From assembly GCF_000327385.1 (NCBI RefSeq), contig NW_008710049.1, forward strand, positions 965,396 to 1,029,395: a stretch of 64,000 nt of DNA. The letters run 5' to 3'. How positions within the stretch are numbered: the stretch's first letter is position 1; each line of letters begins with the position of its first letter. Origin of the DNA: Lottia gigantea. Taxonomy: Eukaryota > Mollusca > Gastropoda > Lottiidae. A program made the translations under genes and the position numbers. Shown in pieces: positions 49,801 through 54,995 of the stretch. Below the pieces are notes generated by a model that was not told the origin of the DNA, did no database searches, and saw only the letters and a program-made list of their open reading frames with translations.

Positions 49801-50375
49801 CAGTAAAAAGTTTTTGTCTCATAGAAAAAAAGACCCTATGTTTGGCCTTGACCAATTTACCACATTTTGACAAAGTTACAGCCTTTTGAAATATATTGAA
49901 ACATGCATCAGAAAAACTTCAGCATTTTAGAGGGACTCTGTTGCTCAAGTAAGAGTGAATAAGCTGAGTTTTTCTTACCTCAAGAAATCGTTTCTGTAAT
50001 CTGAATTTTAAACTGTTTTCAAATATTTGTGGAGTTAGTGGGCACTATAAATGCTGAAGTAAAATTTCTAGAAGTTGTAGTATGATAAACCATAAATATA
50101 TAATCCATTTTGTTTCATCTCATCTACTAGGAGTGCAAAATTTATATCAGAGATTTAACAAACAATATTTTTAATTTAGTGTTTCTGATTTATTTCAGTT
50201 TTTGTGTTCATTGTAAAATGATTAATCATTATAATGTTGTTATTTTTTTGTATTTTATTTTATAATTACAGAAGTGGATGATGTAGTGAATGCTGTTTTA
50301 TTTTTACTGAGTGATCAAGCAGCAATGTTGAATGGTGTCCATTTGCCATTAGATGGTGGATTAACAATACATTAA
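4814..50375 (+). CDS. DCXR: L-xylulose reductase / dicarbonyl reductase (DCXR-like SDR), six exons
   Basis: Short-chain dehydrogenase expected to reduce L-xylulose and small dicarbonyls with NADPH, in the cytosol. Joined exons are 4814-4865, 6111-6208, 7537-7734, 8274-8435, 48814-48931 and 50272-50375: 243 codons against 244 in the human enzyme. Visible motifs are the cofactor loop TGGSRGIGRG (residues 13-22), NSAG (82-85), N107, the catalytic Ser136 in NLSS, and YCASK giving Tyr149 and Lys153. The C-terminal half has [10 protein letters not shown] and LPLDGG. All introns are GT-AG, with phases 1, 0, 0, 0, 1. Intron 4 is 40.4 kb and holds a complete gene on the other strand, many repeats and a 50-N gap. 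The first of two nearby ATGs was taken because [14 protein letters not shown] aligns with the human N-terminus. The family assignment is firm; exact substrate preference is inferred. Confidence 0.93.
5358..6045. mobile_element. Foldback element, copy 1 (in DCXR intron 1)
   Basis: About 690 bp, related along its first part to 45250-46042. It contains a perfect 22-bp inverted repeat (5785-5806 and 5876-5897) around a 69-bp loop. Its right part (ending near CGTCACCTATTTTTG) matches copy 2 in reverse orientation. Non-coding. Confidence 0.6.
6111..6208 (+). CDS. DCXR: DCXR exon 2
   Basis: Follows acceptor TATTTTTCAG and completes the loop with [14 protein letters not shown]. It ends in phase 0 at a GTAAAT donor. 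Confidence 0.9.
6412..6560. repeat. Fragment with two TATAATGCGCACCCCTT motifs
   Basis: The 17-bp motif TATAATGCGCACCCCTT appears twice in direct orientation, at about 6431 and 6489. It resembles terminal sequence of pogo/Tigger-type transposons from memory of the family. No transposase is visible and no partner inverted end was found, so only a fragment is claimed. Confidence 0.3.
7049..7510. repeat. 21-bp minisatellite, about 22 units (DCXR intron 2)
   Basis: The unit is TTCTTTCACAATTTACCATTG with few changes. Because 21 is a multiple of three, long open frames appear on both strands (FTIVLSQ repeats and MVNCERT repeats). These have no codon logic of their own and are not genes. The array ends just upstream of the exon 3 acceptor. 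Confidence 0.9.
7537..7734 (+). CDS. DCXR: DCXR exon 3
   Basis: 66 codons after acceptor TGCATTTCAG, with [20 protein letters not shown] and Asn107. The acceptor lies only about 25 bp after the end of a 21-bp minisatellite. Confidence 0.9.
8274..8435 (+). CDS. DCXR: DCXR exon 4
   Basis: 54 codons after acceptor TTGTTTTAG. It carries the catalytic Ser136 and Tyr149-x3-Lys153 and ends ALELGSK at a GTAGGA donor. The donor opens the 40.4-kb intron. Confidence 0.9.
8436..9045. other. DCXR intron 4, first 600 bp
   Basis: Starts with the exon 4 donor. An open frame reads through the donor to 8618 but does not match the SDR family. Nothing else is recognised. Confidence 0.5.
9046..9816. repeat. 25-bp minisatellite, left part (about 31 units)
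   Basis: The unit is about TTTGTGAGTTCATTAATAG plus CAGCAG or CAGCTG. The array is split by the Gypsy fossil at 9817-11626 and resumes on its far side. Units vary by single bases, so this is an old array. Confidence 0.9.
9817..11626 (-). mobile_element. Short Gypsy-type LTR element, broken fossil
   Basis: Two direct terminal repeats of 116 bp (9817-9932 and 11511-11626) differ at about two positions, so the insertion looks young. The four bases ATAG flank both ends as target duplication. In the element's own (minus) orientation, TGGCGCC-type primer-binding sequence follows the repeat near 11500, and a purine-rich tract precedes the other repeat near 9940. A tail of Gypsy pol is recognisable on the minus strand between about 10118 and 10640, together with a further partial terminal-repeat edge near 10660. 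It is far shorter than a full Gypsy element and is broken. Confidence 0.7.
11627..11716. repeat. 25-bp minisatellite, right part
   Basis: About 3.5 further units of the array at 9046-9816 follow directly after the LTR element, starting with the ATAG duplication. Confidence 0.9.
11762..12595 (+). mobile_element. Pearl-like CGCCCAC-ended element, copy 1
   Basis: The left end has GCCAGGCAAGGTAATATACG. The right end has a GACGG-rich block, GACGGCAATATATGCC and TGTGGGCGTATAAAAA. The core is about four imperfect units of about 150 bp containing AACACTC-type, CAAGTTTCGTCAAAATC and GGGCAATAACTCATACT words. Non-coding. The architecture (unique flanks around tandem cores) resembles bivalve pearl / Helentron-associated elements; the family is inferred. 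Confidence 0.6.
12596..13590. other. Intron stretch with nothing recognised
   Basis: AT-rich DNA in DCXR intron 4, without exon-like frames carrying family motifs or obvious repeats. Confidence 0.4.
13600..13815 (+). repeat. SINE-like dispersed repeat, copy B
   Basis: Shares CCCTTGTGCTACA, GACAGTT, AATGCC and CTGGCAAAATG blocks in the same order with the minus-strand copy at 53565-53765. Confidence 0.5.
14036..14960. repeat. 45-bp minisatellite, about 20 units
   Basis: Unit built on CAGTTTTATAATGAAGGG, then AGGGAATAATAGGTATCACC. Units are nearly identical at the left and decay to the right. It begins about 20 bp past the stop codon of the nested FkbM gene, so it probably lies in or just beyond that gene's 3' UTR. 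Confidence 0.9.
14980..15087 (-). CDS. FkbM gene exon 4 and stop
   Basis: 108 nt after acceptor TTGTCTTTCAG, encoding 35 residues with GDIYWR, the usual C-terminal signature. TAA is at 14982-14980. Confidence 0.85.
   Translation of the reverse strand, partial: VHTGMQLNPVRSGTIWRVGDIYWRHRSLPLLIPSL
14980..25303 (-). CDS. FkbM-family methyltransferase with N-terminal membrane anchor, four exons
   Basis: Complete spliced gene nested in DCXR intron 4 on the opposite strand. Exons are 25303-25270, 19894-19178, 15893-15712 and 15087-14980: 1041 nt, 346 residues, intron phases 1, 1, 0. The start ATG has an in-frame TGA six codons upstream and the exon ends at a strong GTGAGT donor. Residues 1-11 are short and basic, 13-30 form one hydrophobic segment ([16 protein letters not shown]), so a type II membrane protein of the secretory pathway is likely. 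The SAM-binding motif is [13 protein letters not shown] (about 142-154), followed by VEP (166-168), TLDDLL (231-236), [12 protein letters not shown] across the exon 2/3 junction, then [14 protein letters not shown] and DIYW (331-334). These are hallmarks of metazoan FkbM-domain proteins. The acceptor molecule is unknown; methylation of a sugar or other small group is a family-based guess. Confidence 0.88.
15712..15893 (-). CDS. FkbM gene exon 3
   Basis: 182-nt exon after acceptor CATTACAG. It continues KIDI with EGYECKAM and contains YIFMEW and DRGYIPHE, then the donor GTAGGT. All are conserved FkbM tail motifs. Confidence 0.85.
16240..16760 (+). repeat. Dispersed repeat X, copy 1
   Basis: Shares colinear blocks with 25825-26340 (TGTCAATT, CCGGAAGTGCCACAGTTCAA-like, TTGATTTTCTTT, AAAGACAG, AGTAAACAAAA). 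Non-coding; ends approximate. It lies in FkbM intron 2. Confidence 0.6.
16960..17400. repeat. Long imperfect inverted repeat (foldback)
   Basis: The left arm, from about ATTGTCTGAGCAAATT through GAATTGGAATATCAGCC, recurs inverted on the right as GGCTGCTATTCCAATTCTC through TCTCAGACAATAATAA. Arms are about 150 bp. Both ends carry an AAGACA-type word also seen at 29775-29840. Confidence 0.5.
17930..18338 (-). mobile_element. Pearl-like element, copy 2
   Basis: Reverse orientation: ACATGAAATGGGGG at the left, TTGACAGATTTTAACAAAAC core words, and GTGGGCGTATATATTGCC at the right. About 1.5 core units. Confidence 0.6.
18562..18679. mobile_element. Small MITE with about 24-bp inverted ends
   Basis: AGGAGACGCCTTGTTAAGGG (18562) is mirrored by CTCTTAACAAGGTGTCTCCC (ending near 18677), with three or so mismatches and an interior of about 70 bp. 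Non-coding. Confidence 0.55.
18700..19177. other. FkbM intron stretch with nothing recognised
   Basis: No motif-bearing frame and no clear repeat was seen up to the exon 2 donor. Confidence 0.4.
19178..19894 (-). CDS. FkbM gene exon 2
   Basis: 717-nt exon between acceptor ATATTTCAG and donor GTAAGA, containing the membrane segment and the SAM-binding core. It has phase 1 at both ends. Confidence 0.88.
19895..20566. other. FkbM intron 1, part with nothing recognised
   Basis: AT-rich, with no motif-bearing frame. Confidence 0.4.
20567..20830 (-). mobile_element. Possible Penelope-like retroelement remnant
   Basis: The minus strand reads [13 protein letters not shown], then [12 protein letters not shown]. 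The second string resembles the start of the GIY-YIG endonuclease of Penelope-like elements (VYxIPCxCG) and the first the tail of their reverse transcriptase. The local base composition is more GC-rich than its surroundings. Only a short piece remains, so the call is tentative. Confidence 0.35.
21341..22015. repeat. Inverted repeat with about 115-bp arms
   Basis: The left arm (about 21341-21455) contains AACACTTTTCATATCAGG and ATTATTCATCAAG. The right arm (about 21895-22015) carries the complement with modest divergence. The spacer is about 440 bp and non-coding. It is probably a foldback element. Confidence 0.6.
22016..22567. other. FkbM intron 1 stretch with nothing recognised
   Basis: Low-complexity AT-rich sequence. 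Confidence 0.4.
22568..23036. repeat. 78-bp satellite, about six units
   Basis: Unit contains AAGTGTCATACTGAACTTTA, TTCTGTATAAATTTTGATGT and AACCCAGATAATATACT. The period is 78, a multiple of three, which gives spurious long frames on both strands. One or two decayed units continue after the MITE at 23040-23290. Confidence 0.9.
23040..23290. mobile_element. Harbinger-like MITE inserted in the 78-bp satellite
   Basis: Terminal inverted repeats AGGCCCGTTTACA and TGTAAACGGCCCT (12 of 13 match) are flanked by TAA on both sides. The 3-bp TAA target is typical of PIF/Harbinger elements. The 251-bp interior is GC-richer than its surroundings and non-coding. Confidence 0.75.
23350..25260. other. FkbM intron 1 stretch with nothing recognised
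   Basis: AT-rich; short open frames lack motifs. Confidence 0.4.
25270..25303 (-). CDS. FkbM gene exon 1
   Basis: 34 nt encoding [11 protein letters not shown] plus one base, with upstream in-frame TGA and consensus donor. It joins in phase to exon 2, placing the short basic tail directly before the membrane segment. It is the least certain exon because it is so short. Confidence 0.65.
25664..25801. mobile_element. 138-bp MITE with perfect 13-bp inverted ends
   Basis: CAGGCCTGTAGCC at 25664-25676 and GGCTACAGGCCTG at 25789-25801 are exact reverse complements. The interior includes G and C runs. Family not assigned. Confidence 0.7.
25825..26340 (+). repeat. Dispersed repeat X, copy 2
   Basis: Colinear with 16240-16760 (see that entry) and slightly shorter. 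It lies in DCXR intron 4, upstream of the FkbM start. Confidence 0.6.
26341..27420. other. Stretch upstream of the FkbM gene, nothing recognised
   Basis: The minus-strand FkbM promoter may lie between here and 25303. No core element is convincing. Confidence 0.35.
27425..28555 (+). mobile_element. Penelope-like (GIY-YIG) retroelement remnant with 3' tail
   Basis: From 27450 one frame reads [29 protein letters not shown] and [13 protein letters not shown], the typical tail of a GIY-YIG endonuclease in Penelope-like elements. A second frame just downstream reads [12 protein letters not shown] and [10 protein letters not shown], resembling the RT C-terminal region. The 3' non-coding tail (28381-28555) is repeated at 60190-60385. 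A pearl-like element (28031-28378) sits inside the tail. Degenerate; only part of the element is present. Confidence 0.5.
28031..28378 (-). mobile_element. Pearl-like element, copy 3, inserted in the Penelope-like tail
   Basis: TTTTTATACGCCCAC at the left, then CACCCCTGTCGGTCCGTC, one core unit of a type different from copies 1 and 2, and GGGTGTATATGG near the right. The paralogous tail at 60205-60230 runs TTCAGTGCAATAAATAATAT without this block, giving an empty site. Confidence 0.6.
28560..30197. other. Intron stretch, mostly unrecognised
   Basis: A short block at about 29775-29840 (GACAATCTAAGACTCTCAGT, then AGTATTTTGGTGTAGTAAGACC) is the likely ancestor of the 51-bp array at 30198. Otherwise nothing is recognised. 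Confidence 0.45.
30198..30452. repeat. 51-bp minisatellite, five units
   Basis: Unit holds CTTTCAGTAGTATTTTGGTG and AGTAAGACCACAGTGTGTG. The units are almost identical except at the right edge. The period is a multiple of three, so frames on both strands stay open without being genes. Confidence 0.9.
30453..32449. other. Intron stretch with nothing recognised
   Basis: AT-rich intron sequence. A 77-codon frame at 30976 has no family motif. Confidence 0.4.
32450..32765 (-). mobile_element. Pearl-like element, copy 4 (partial)
   Basis: CTACATGAAATG, TTGCCCCTGTCGTCAGTC and core words TGAAATTTGGTGTGATCATT (two units, shared with copy 11). The right end is not clear. Confidence 0.45.
32766..33805. 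other. Intron stretch with nothing recognised
   Basis: No motif-bearing frame or repeat seen. Confidence 0.4.
33808..34367 (-). mobile_element. Pearl-like element, copy 5 (eroded)
   Basis: Reverse orientation. Core units with CAATTCTTGACTGATTATGA and ACCCAAGGATGAACCCTATT, ending in the flank block CTGAAGGTTGAATA and GGTGATTGTTACT. It sits head to head with copy 6 about 50 bp away. Confidence 0.55.
34418..35250 (+). mobile_element. Pearl-like element, copy 6 (well preserved)
   Basis: Both ends are clear: AGCTTGCCAGGCAAGGTAAT at the left and GGTGACGGCAATATACGCC, then TGTGGGCGTATAAAAA at the right. About four core units of the same type as copy 1. Confidence 0.65.
35369..35648. mobile_element. 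Full-length hairpin element (280 bp)
   Basis: 79-bp arms (35369-35447 and 35570-35648) are near-perfect inverted copies, including ACTGATAGCATCAATTTGC. A second inverted pair, CACTAGAGGGGAAC with CTCCCCTCTAGTG, lies inside, so almost the whole element can fold back. Non-coding. Confidence 0.7.
35700..36845. other. Intron stretch with nothing recognised
   Basis: No motif-bearing frame or repeat seen. Confidence 0.4.
36846..38304 (-). mobile_element. Pearl-like element, copy 7, longest core
   Basis: TTTTTATACGCCCACATGAA at the left and GTGGGCGTATATTACCTTGC with GGCAAGTTATC at the right. The core has about seven units of about 150-160 bp with CACAATTCTTGACAGATTTT and AACCCTATTGAAAATCAGCG. Units are close to each other, suggesting recent core expansion. 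A 181-bp element is inserted near the left end. Confidence 0.65.
36899..37079. mobile_element. 181-bp insertion with 12-bp target duplication in pearl-like copy 7
   Basis: CACCCATGTGAC occurs directly before (36887-36898) and after (37080-37091) the insert. The insert begins GATGATAATAAC and ends TTATTATCATTATCA, an imperfect inverted match. Non-coding. Confidence 0.65.
38385..39150. repeat. 41-42-bp minisatellite, about 18 units
   Basis: Unit TTATGTCCTATTGTTCTACA plus TGTTATTGGGCTAATGAAGT. Unit length alternates between 41 and 42, so frames shift between units. No gene. Confidence 0.9.
39151..41150. other. Intron stretch with nothing recognised
   Basis: No exon-like frame with motifs; short ORFs only. 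Confidence 0.4.
41153..41240. mobile_element. LTR-related fragment, Gypsy type (fossil)
   Basis: TGTAACCAGGTTAGCTCAGG, then GGGGAAGCGATATC and TTTCATAACTTTAAT match the 116-bp terminal repeat at 9817 in order but with many differences. It is a diverged relative, probably an old solo remnant. Broken. Confidence 0.5.
41784..42434 (-). pseudogene. Transposase-like remnant
   Basis: The upstream part reads [15 protein letters not shown] and [20 protein letters not shown]; the downstream part reads [13 protein letters not shown] and [20 protein letters not shown] recall strings of this kind (WSDxCxxQN, GHSxIQEVDNxHSxIEK) from multicopy transposon proteins of cnidarians and arthropods but cannot name the superfamily. 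The two parts are in one frame, separated by a single in-frame TGA at about 42208, so this copy is degenerate. The N-terminal part is lost in the assembly gap. Confidence 0.6.
42448..42497. other. Assembly gap of 50 N
   Basis: Run of 50 N, probably of nominal size. It separates the F-box/LRR exon from the transposase-like remnant, so their true distance is unknown. Confidence 0.99.
42498..43127 (-). CDS. F-box / leucine-rich-repeat protein, partial, inside a transposon
   Basis: Reads from a candidate acceptor (TTTCAATTTTCAG ending at 43128) with [16 protein letters not shown], then [16 protein letters not shown] and ILWQEF: an F-box, which binds Skp1 in SCF ubiquitin ligases. At least four leucine-rich repeats follow ([39 protein letters not shown]) before the assembly gap. 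The frame is open for about 210 codons. A first exon should lie between 43128 and 43690 but is not obvious; an unspliced start at 43243 is the alternative. Its place between transposon ends suggests capture or cargo. As an F-box/LRR protein it would pick substrates for ubiquitination; the target is unknown. Confidence 0.7.
43700..44700. other. Intron stretch with nothing recognised
   Basis: AT-rich, with A-runs at 44300-44330. Confidence 0.4.
44868..45236 (-). mobile_element. LINE ORF2 C-terminal fragment (L1/Tx1 type)
   Basis: The minus strand reads [20 protein letters not shown], then [20 protein letters not shown] and SIW, the cysteine/histidine motif at the end of L1-like ORF2 proteins. 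It stops against the foldback element at 45250, which may have split it. Confidence 0.65.
45250..46042. mobile_element. Foldback element, copy 2
   Basis: The ends GTGGTGACATATTTTTCGTGG and (reverse complement) GTGGTGTAACC, then TTTTTTCGTGGA form imperfect terminal inverted repeats. The left half matches 5358-5785 directly; the right half (AAAATAGGTGACGCATT through TTGGTGTTGAATCCTTATAT) matches the right half of copy 1 in inverted orientation. Non-coding. Confidence 0.65.
46043..47197. other. Intron stretch, G-rich tract only
   Basis: A tract of GGGGGTGGGGGGTGGGGG at about 46924-46943 could form a quadruplex. Nothing else is recognised. Confidence 0.4.
47198..48072 (+). mobile_element. Pearl-like element, copy 8, different core
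   Basis: Left flank AGCTTGCCAGGCAAGGTAAT as in copies 1 and 6; right flank GACGGACAGACAGGGTGATT. The core has about four units of about 175-180 bp containing TAGAGTGAGCACGAGTTGCA and ATTATCCGATCATCACG, unlike the other copies. Confidence 0.6.
48814..48931 (+). CDS. DCXR: DCXR exon 5
   Basis: Begins [16 protein letters not shown] after acceptor TTCATTTTAG and ends NRIPTGRFV plus one base at donor GTATGT. It joins in frame to exon 4 although 40 kb away, as the human protein order requires. Confidence 0.9.
48932..50271. other. DCXR intron 5
   Basis: 1340-bp intron with no recognised repeat or nested gene. Confidence 0.7.
50272..50375 (+). CDS. DCXR: DCXR exon 6 and stop
   Basis: Follows acceptor TATAATTACAG, encodes [15 protein letters not shown] through [10 protein letters not shown], and stops at TAA 50373-50375. 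Confidence 0.9.
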
Positions 50376-50430
50376 TAAAAAGGCAGTGCCTTATCTTTTC
50401 CCGATGCCAATCTTTTATGCACTAAATAAA
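50374..50430 (+). terminator. Candidate polyadenylation signals of DCXR
   Basis: AATAAA occurs at 50374-50379, overlapping the stop codon, and again at 50425-50430. The second is better placed for a short 3' UTR. Neither is proven. Confidence 0.35.
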
Positions 50431-51080
50431 ATACATCAACCATTTTCTGTATATTTTATGTCAATATTTAAAAGGATTAGTCCTAAATTCAACCTAAACT
50501 GTCAACACCACAATTGCAACTCGGTCCAATTTCAGTTATGTCAAGGACAACAGTTAAAAAGTAACCAACAAAGAATGAAATATGAGTTTTCCAATGTACA
50601 TACACTTTCCGATAACAAATATGACAGTAGACTATATCACAGACAATTTTCATGTTGTCAAGGGAAATCACATAATCACAATGATCAACTAAAGATCTAA
50701 CCTATATGGAACTTCAAAAAAATAGATGGAACCTGGTAGGCCTACTCACAGAACAACAATGCTAAAATCAACACTGTATATCAGTGAAAAAAAAAATCAC
50801 CAAAAATCAATTACCATGGTAATAGACCTGATTAAATACCAAAAGTGCAAATCTACTCAACAAAATGAAGATAAACAACTCATTATAAAATTTGGTGTCT
50901 GAAACAATGAGAATCCGTTAATTTGTCGCACCTTTTAGTAAATTTCTCCAGGACTGAAAGTCGGCACAGAATCAAAGGAGGCATGATTTTTACTATAAAT
51001 AGTATCGTAGTCATAGATTGTGCTAATACTGAAGTGGATAGCAACATTTCGGGGAGAGCAGCATGGATATGTACGGAGAT
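50376..51080. other. Region downstream of DCXR
   Basis: Probably includes the DCXR 3' UTR. A 104-codon frame at 50386 has no family motif and is not called. Confidence 0.4.
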
Positions 51081-51262
51081 TATTTCGTTTTAACGAAATA
51101 CCCTATGTTTATTTCGTTTAAACGAAATAATTAATTCATTTAAACGAAATAACTAATTCGTTTAAACGAAATAATTATTTCGTTTAAACGAAATAAAAAG
51201 ATGGGTTAATTATTTCGTTTAAATGAAATAGACGAAAAAATTAATTCGTTTAAACGAAATAA
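51081..51262. repeat. Array of seven TTTCGTTTAAACGAAA palindromes
   Basis: Seven near copies of the self-complementary word (AT)TTCGTTTAAACGAA(AT) lie within 182 bp (about 51081, 51111, 51133, 51155, 51174, 51208 and 51243). Three or four are perfect 18-bp or longer palindromes. Spacers are short and AT-rich. Confidence 0.85.
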
Positions 51263-51387
51263 TAAATAAATATGTTTACAATTGCGCCTTAGGGGCTCCG
51301 TAGATATGGCCTTTGTGGTGGAAAAAATTAACATTTAACAATCGAAATACAACACTCCTTTTTGTAACAAAATAATAACAACTTTTA

Positions 51388-51708
51388 AAGTGATACTACA
51401 TCTTAGAATGAACATAAAATTTAAGTTCTCGAAATGGTCAATATGAGTATATTTTTTATCAGTGAACTTACCTGGTGTCATAAAGTTACAACAGAATCCC
51501 TGTAAAATCTGTAAAATTCATAAAACTAAGTAATTATTGAAAAACTCTTAATCTTGATTGCATATTTATGGATAATTACTAAGTTTTTTGGATTTATTGG
51601 ATTATATAAGGATCCTGTTATTTATGACACCAGGTATATCTACTGGCTATTATTCGCCAAGTTTAAAATTCTTAAATTTTATGTTAATTCTTAGACATAG
51701 TATCACTT
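51388..51708. mobile_element. Hairpin MITE (321 bp)
   Basis: AAGTGATACTACATCTTAGA at the left is mirrored by the right end TAGTATCACTT. The inverted match continues through AACATAAAATTTAAG and ACCTGGTGTCATAA and on to the centre, giving arms of about 150 bp. Non-coding. Confidence 0.7.
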
Positions 51709-51908
51709 GAAATATCCCTTTCCGTAAGAGAAACCGCAAACCCGAGGTTTAAATATTATTGGTTGGTTTAGACTTCTTGAAAATGTAGACTTATGTCTAG
51801 ACTAGAATGTCATGGGAATAAATATGACAAATGCAAGTATTTCATCACTTCGAAAATAACATTGAAGATATCCTGAGTAAGAAAAGCCATTATTGAAGAA
51901 ATATTATA

Positions 51909-52934
51909 AAAATAGCTCGCCAGGCAAGGTAACATACGCCCACTACCAGCTGTCAGAAATGGTAACAAAATATTTAGTGGCATAATAATGAATTTACAAA
52001 TAATCTTAAAATCATCTATAAGTCAAGGCAAAAACCTGAAACAGTTCATCAAGTATCATCAAATTCAAACATGAATAATGTCTCATTACTGTACAAACAA
52101 GGGCAATAACTCTGAAACGGTTCATCCAATTATTACCAATTTCTAACTTGACCGAGATCTCATTAATACATACATGCATACCAAGTTTCATCAAGATCAG
52201 ATAAAAACTGAAGTCTCTATCATGCTTGCAGGCCTAATTTGAGAAGTTTTTACTGAGTCAAGGTCAATAACTCCGAAACAATTCATCCAATTATTACGAA
52301 TTTCAAACTTGACCGAGATCTCAATACATACATGCATACCAAGTTTCGTCAAAATCAGATAAAAACTGTAGTCTCTATTTTGACTGCAAGCCAAATTTGA
52401 CGCGTTTTTACTAAGTCAAGGGCAATAACTCTGAAACCCGTAATCCAAATAAATACCAATTTCGAACTTGACCGAGATCTCATCAATACATACAAGTTTC
52501 ATCAAGATCATATAAAAACTGTTGTCTCTATCGTGCCTACAAGCAAACTTTGACGCGTTTTTACTAAGTCAAGGGCAATTACTCTGAAACCATTCATCCG
52601 ATTATTACTAATTTCAAACTTGACCGAGATCTCATCAATACATACATGCATACCAAGTTTCATGAAGATCGGATAAAAACTGTAGCCTCTATCGCACCCA
52701 CAAGGCAAATTTGAGGCGTTTTTTCGAAGTCAAGGGCAATAACTCTGAAACCGGTCATCCAATTATTACCAATTTCGAACTTGACCGAGATCTTGTCAAT
52801 AGATACATGCATACCAAGTTTCATCAAGATCAGATAAAAACTGTAGCCTCTATCGCGCCTACAAGAAATGTGGACGGACGGACCGACAGACAGGGGCGAC
52901 GGCAACATACATTTCCATTGGGGTGTATAAAAAG
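51909..52934 (+). mobile_element. Pearl-like element, copy 9, third core type
   Basis: Left flank GCCAGGCAAGGTAACATACG; right flank GGACGGACGGACCGACAGAC and GGGTGTATAAAAAG. The core has five to six units of about 155 bp with AACTTGACCGAGATCTCATC and CATGCATACCAAGTTTCATC. Confidence 0.65.
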
Positions 52935-53560
52935 TAAACATATAGGCCTAAGTGTGCTTTATTTACCGTGACAGATTTTTCAGATTTACTCGAGTGTCAA
53001 ATGGAATGCGCAAATACATTTGGGGTTTAAGGTCTACTTCTTTTGTATTTATATTTTCCACTGGTATTAAAATTGATAAAATCAAGAATCATTTAATTCA
53101 ATGATACTATTCATAACTTTTATTAAACATTAAAAAATATTTTTAAAAAAGTGCTATACAGAAGAAATTACTCCACAAAATTTAAAAATGCTATGCAATT
53201 TCGGCCCAAAGAGCAAAAAACTGCTATGCAAATAAAAAAAGTAATTTGTACCCTGAAATTATATATGATGTCTGTGTTTAGTTACATTACTGAGTTATTA
53301 ATAGTTATGCATAAGTCAATATCAACTGAAATGTTTTTAACTCCTTTATTTTCACCTAGGCAGTCGAGAAGAATAGAACTCTTAATAACAAGTGGTAGGT
53401 CTTGATTTATAATACAGGTAGTATATTTTTTTATGTTTTAAAATTAAATGTATAAAATAACACATACAATAAGTATGTATCTTTGATTTTATTCAATTTT
53501 CTGTAAATAATTAGCATTCACAGAGAAACCAAAGTACAAACTTTTACTTTTCTGCATCAT
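52935..53560. other. Intergenic stretch with nothing recognised
   Basis: No supported feature. Confidence 0.4.
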
Positions 53561-53564
53561 GTGG

Positions 53565-53765
53565 ACTAATGAAGATGTGTGACATTTTGCCAGAACTCCG
53601 GCATTAACCTACTCTTTTTCAATTTCCAACTGTCGAGGGATCTGCACAGCATGTAGCACAAGGGCCTCGGTTTATTTCCCACATGAATGACGATAGGCTT
53701 TTTCCATGTCAGCCCCTCTTGACCTGCATCACTGACAAGTCGAAACCGGGTGTCCATTATTTTTA
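53565..53765 (-). repeat. SINE-like dispersed repeat, copy C
   Basis: The minus strand carries CCCTTGTGCTACA, GACAGTTGG, TTAATGCC and CTGGCAAAATG in the order of copy B at 13600. The 5' part (ACCCGGTTTCGACTTGTCAG) is best preserved here. Confidence 0.5.
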
Positions 53766-53769
53766 AAAA

Positions 53770-54799
53770 GTTTCCATTGTTTTGGGGGTTTTTGGACACT
53801 TTTCTTTTTAGACAGCCTTTAATGTACACTTTGTACTTGAGGTAATTAAAAAAGACACACCAGATAAATTCTTCAAAAATTTGATATAATCTTAATGTCC
53901 AACCACAATGTTAACACAACAACATTTTGACCATCATTGTGATTCTGTGTCTATATTCTGTATCTATTCTTGGTTGGTAATTTTACTTCAAGTTATTTAT
54001 CAATAATGAATACCTTTTTTTTCCTTTTTCAAACACAAACAATACAATGAGTAAACTGCTGAATAAAATAATCACAAATGCTTTCGATTTATGATGAAGA
54101 AAAAAGCTATCTATACTTACAATTTAATTGAATTTCACTGATAAATAAAATGATAACGAAAAGAAGGTAGGCATGGTCGTATTAATTTGACACATTTGGA
54201 CCGGGTTACAGCCTTTCGTTATATTAAGATGCATAAATTTCTTGAATATACTGACAGCAGTGGAGCTGTGACAAATGATGGTTGAATTTTCTTTGATGAG
54301 GCCAGTATATATAGATCAAGTACAACTGATATGCAATGATAATACTTGTATAACCCATTTGAGTCATAACTTCTGCAATAGTTTATAAAAGCATGGTGTT
54401 ATAAATATCAATTATACACTTGACAGACTAGACTATAACTTACATCAAAGGTGAGTGAAGAAATTTAATAGGATTATTATTTTCATTATCAAAAACTTAA
54501 TTATATCTGAAAATATTTCTAAACTATGCTATTTACATCTATGATCAACTTTTGATTGTTTTATTAAAAAACTGTTGGTGTTGGGCCTCATATAGAAGAC
54601 TCAATATTTTTAGTTAAAAACTTTAGAAAATGTAGGAGACATATTTCTCTACAATTGGCATTTATTTTGCACCAACCAAAATGCATAATGAACATATAAA
54701 TAGCGATGGCCATTGTAATAATACAACCACAATTGTCATGGCAACCAAGCCAAATTCTACCAGTAACATTTTCATACTTCCAAGAGCTTTGTTCACAGT
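53770..54799. other. Intergenic stretch with nothing recognised
   Basis: No supported feature. Confidence 0.4.
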
Positions 54800-54995
54800 C
54801 TTTTTTTTCGATTTTAGATAGGTTCAATCTTGGCTCATGATAAACAATTTCACCAAGTAAAAATCTGTCATAAATTGTGCCTTTTAAAATGTTTACAAGC
54901 TTGAAATTGAATGCGTTTTCAAGAAGAAGGGCAATAACTCGTATCAAATATTTTCTGACGGACAGATGCCCATTCATTTGTGGGCGTATAAAAAG
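54800..54995 (+). mobile_element. Pearl-like element, copy 10 (truncated)
   Basis: One core unit (AAATTGAATGCGTTTTCAAG, GGGCAATAACTCGTATC) and the right end TGTGGGCGTATAAAAAG. The left end is missing. Confidence 0.5.

Noticed and set aside
50386-50700. 104-codon frame after the DCXR stop
   Set aside because: It has no family motif, and its position fits a 3' UTR.
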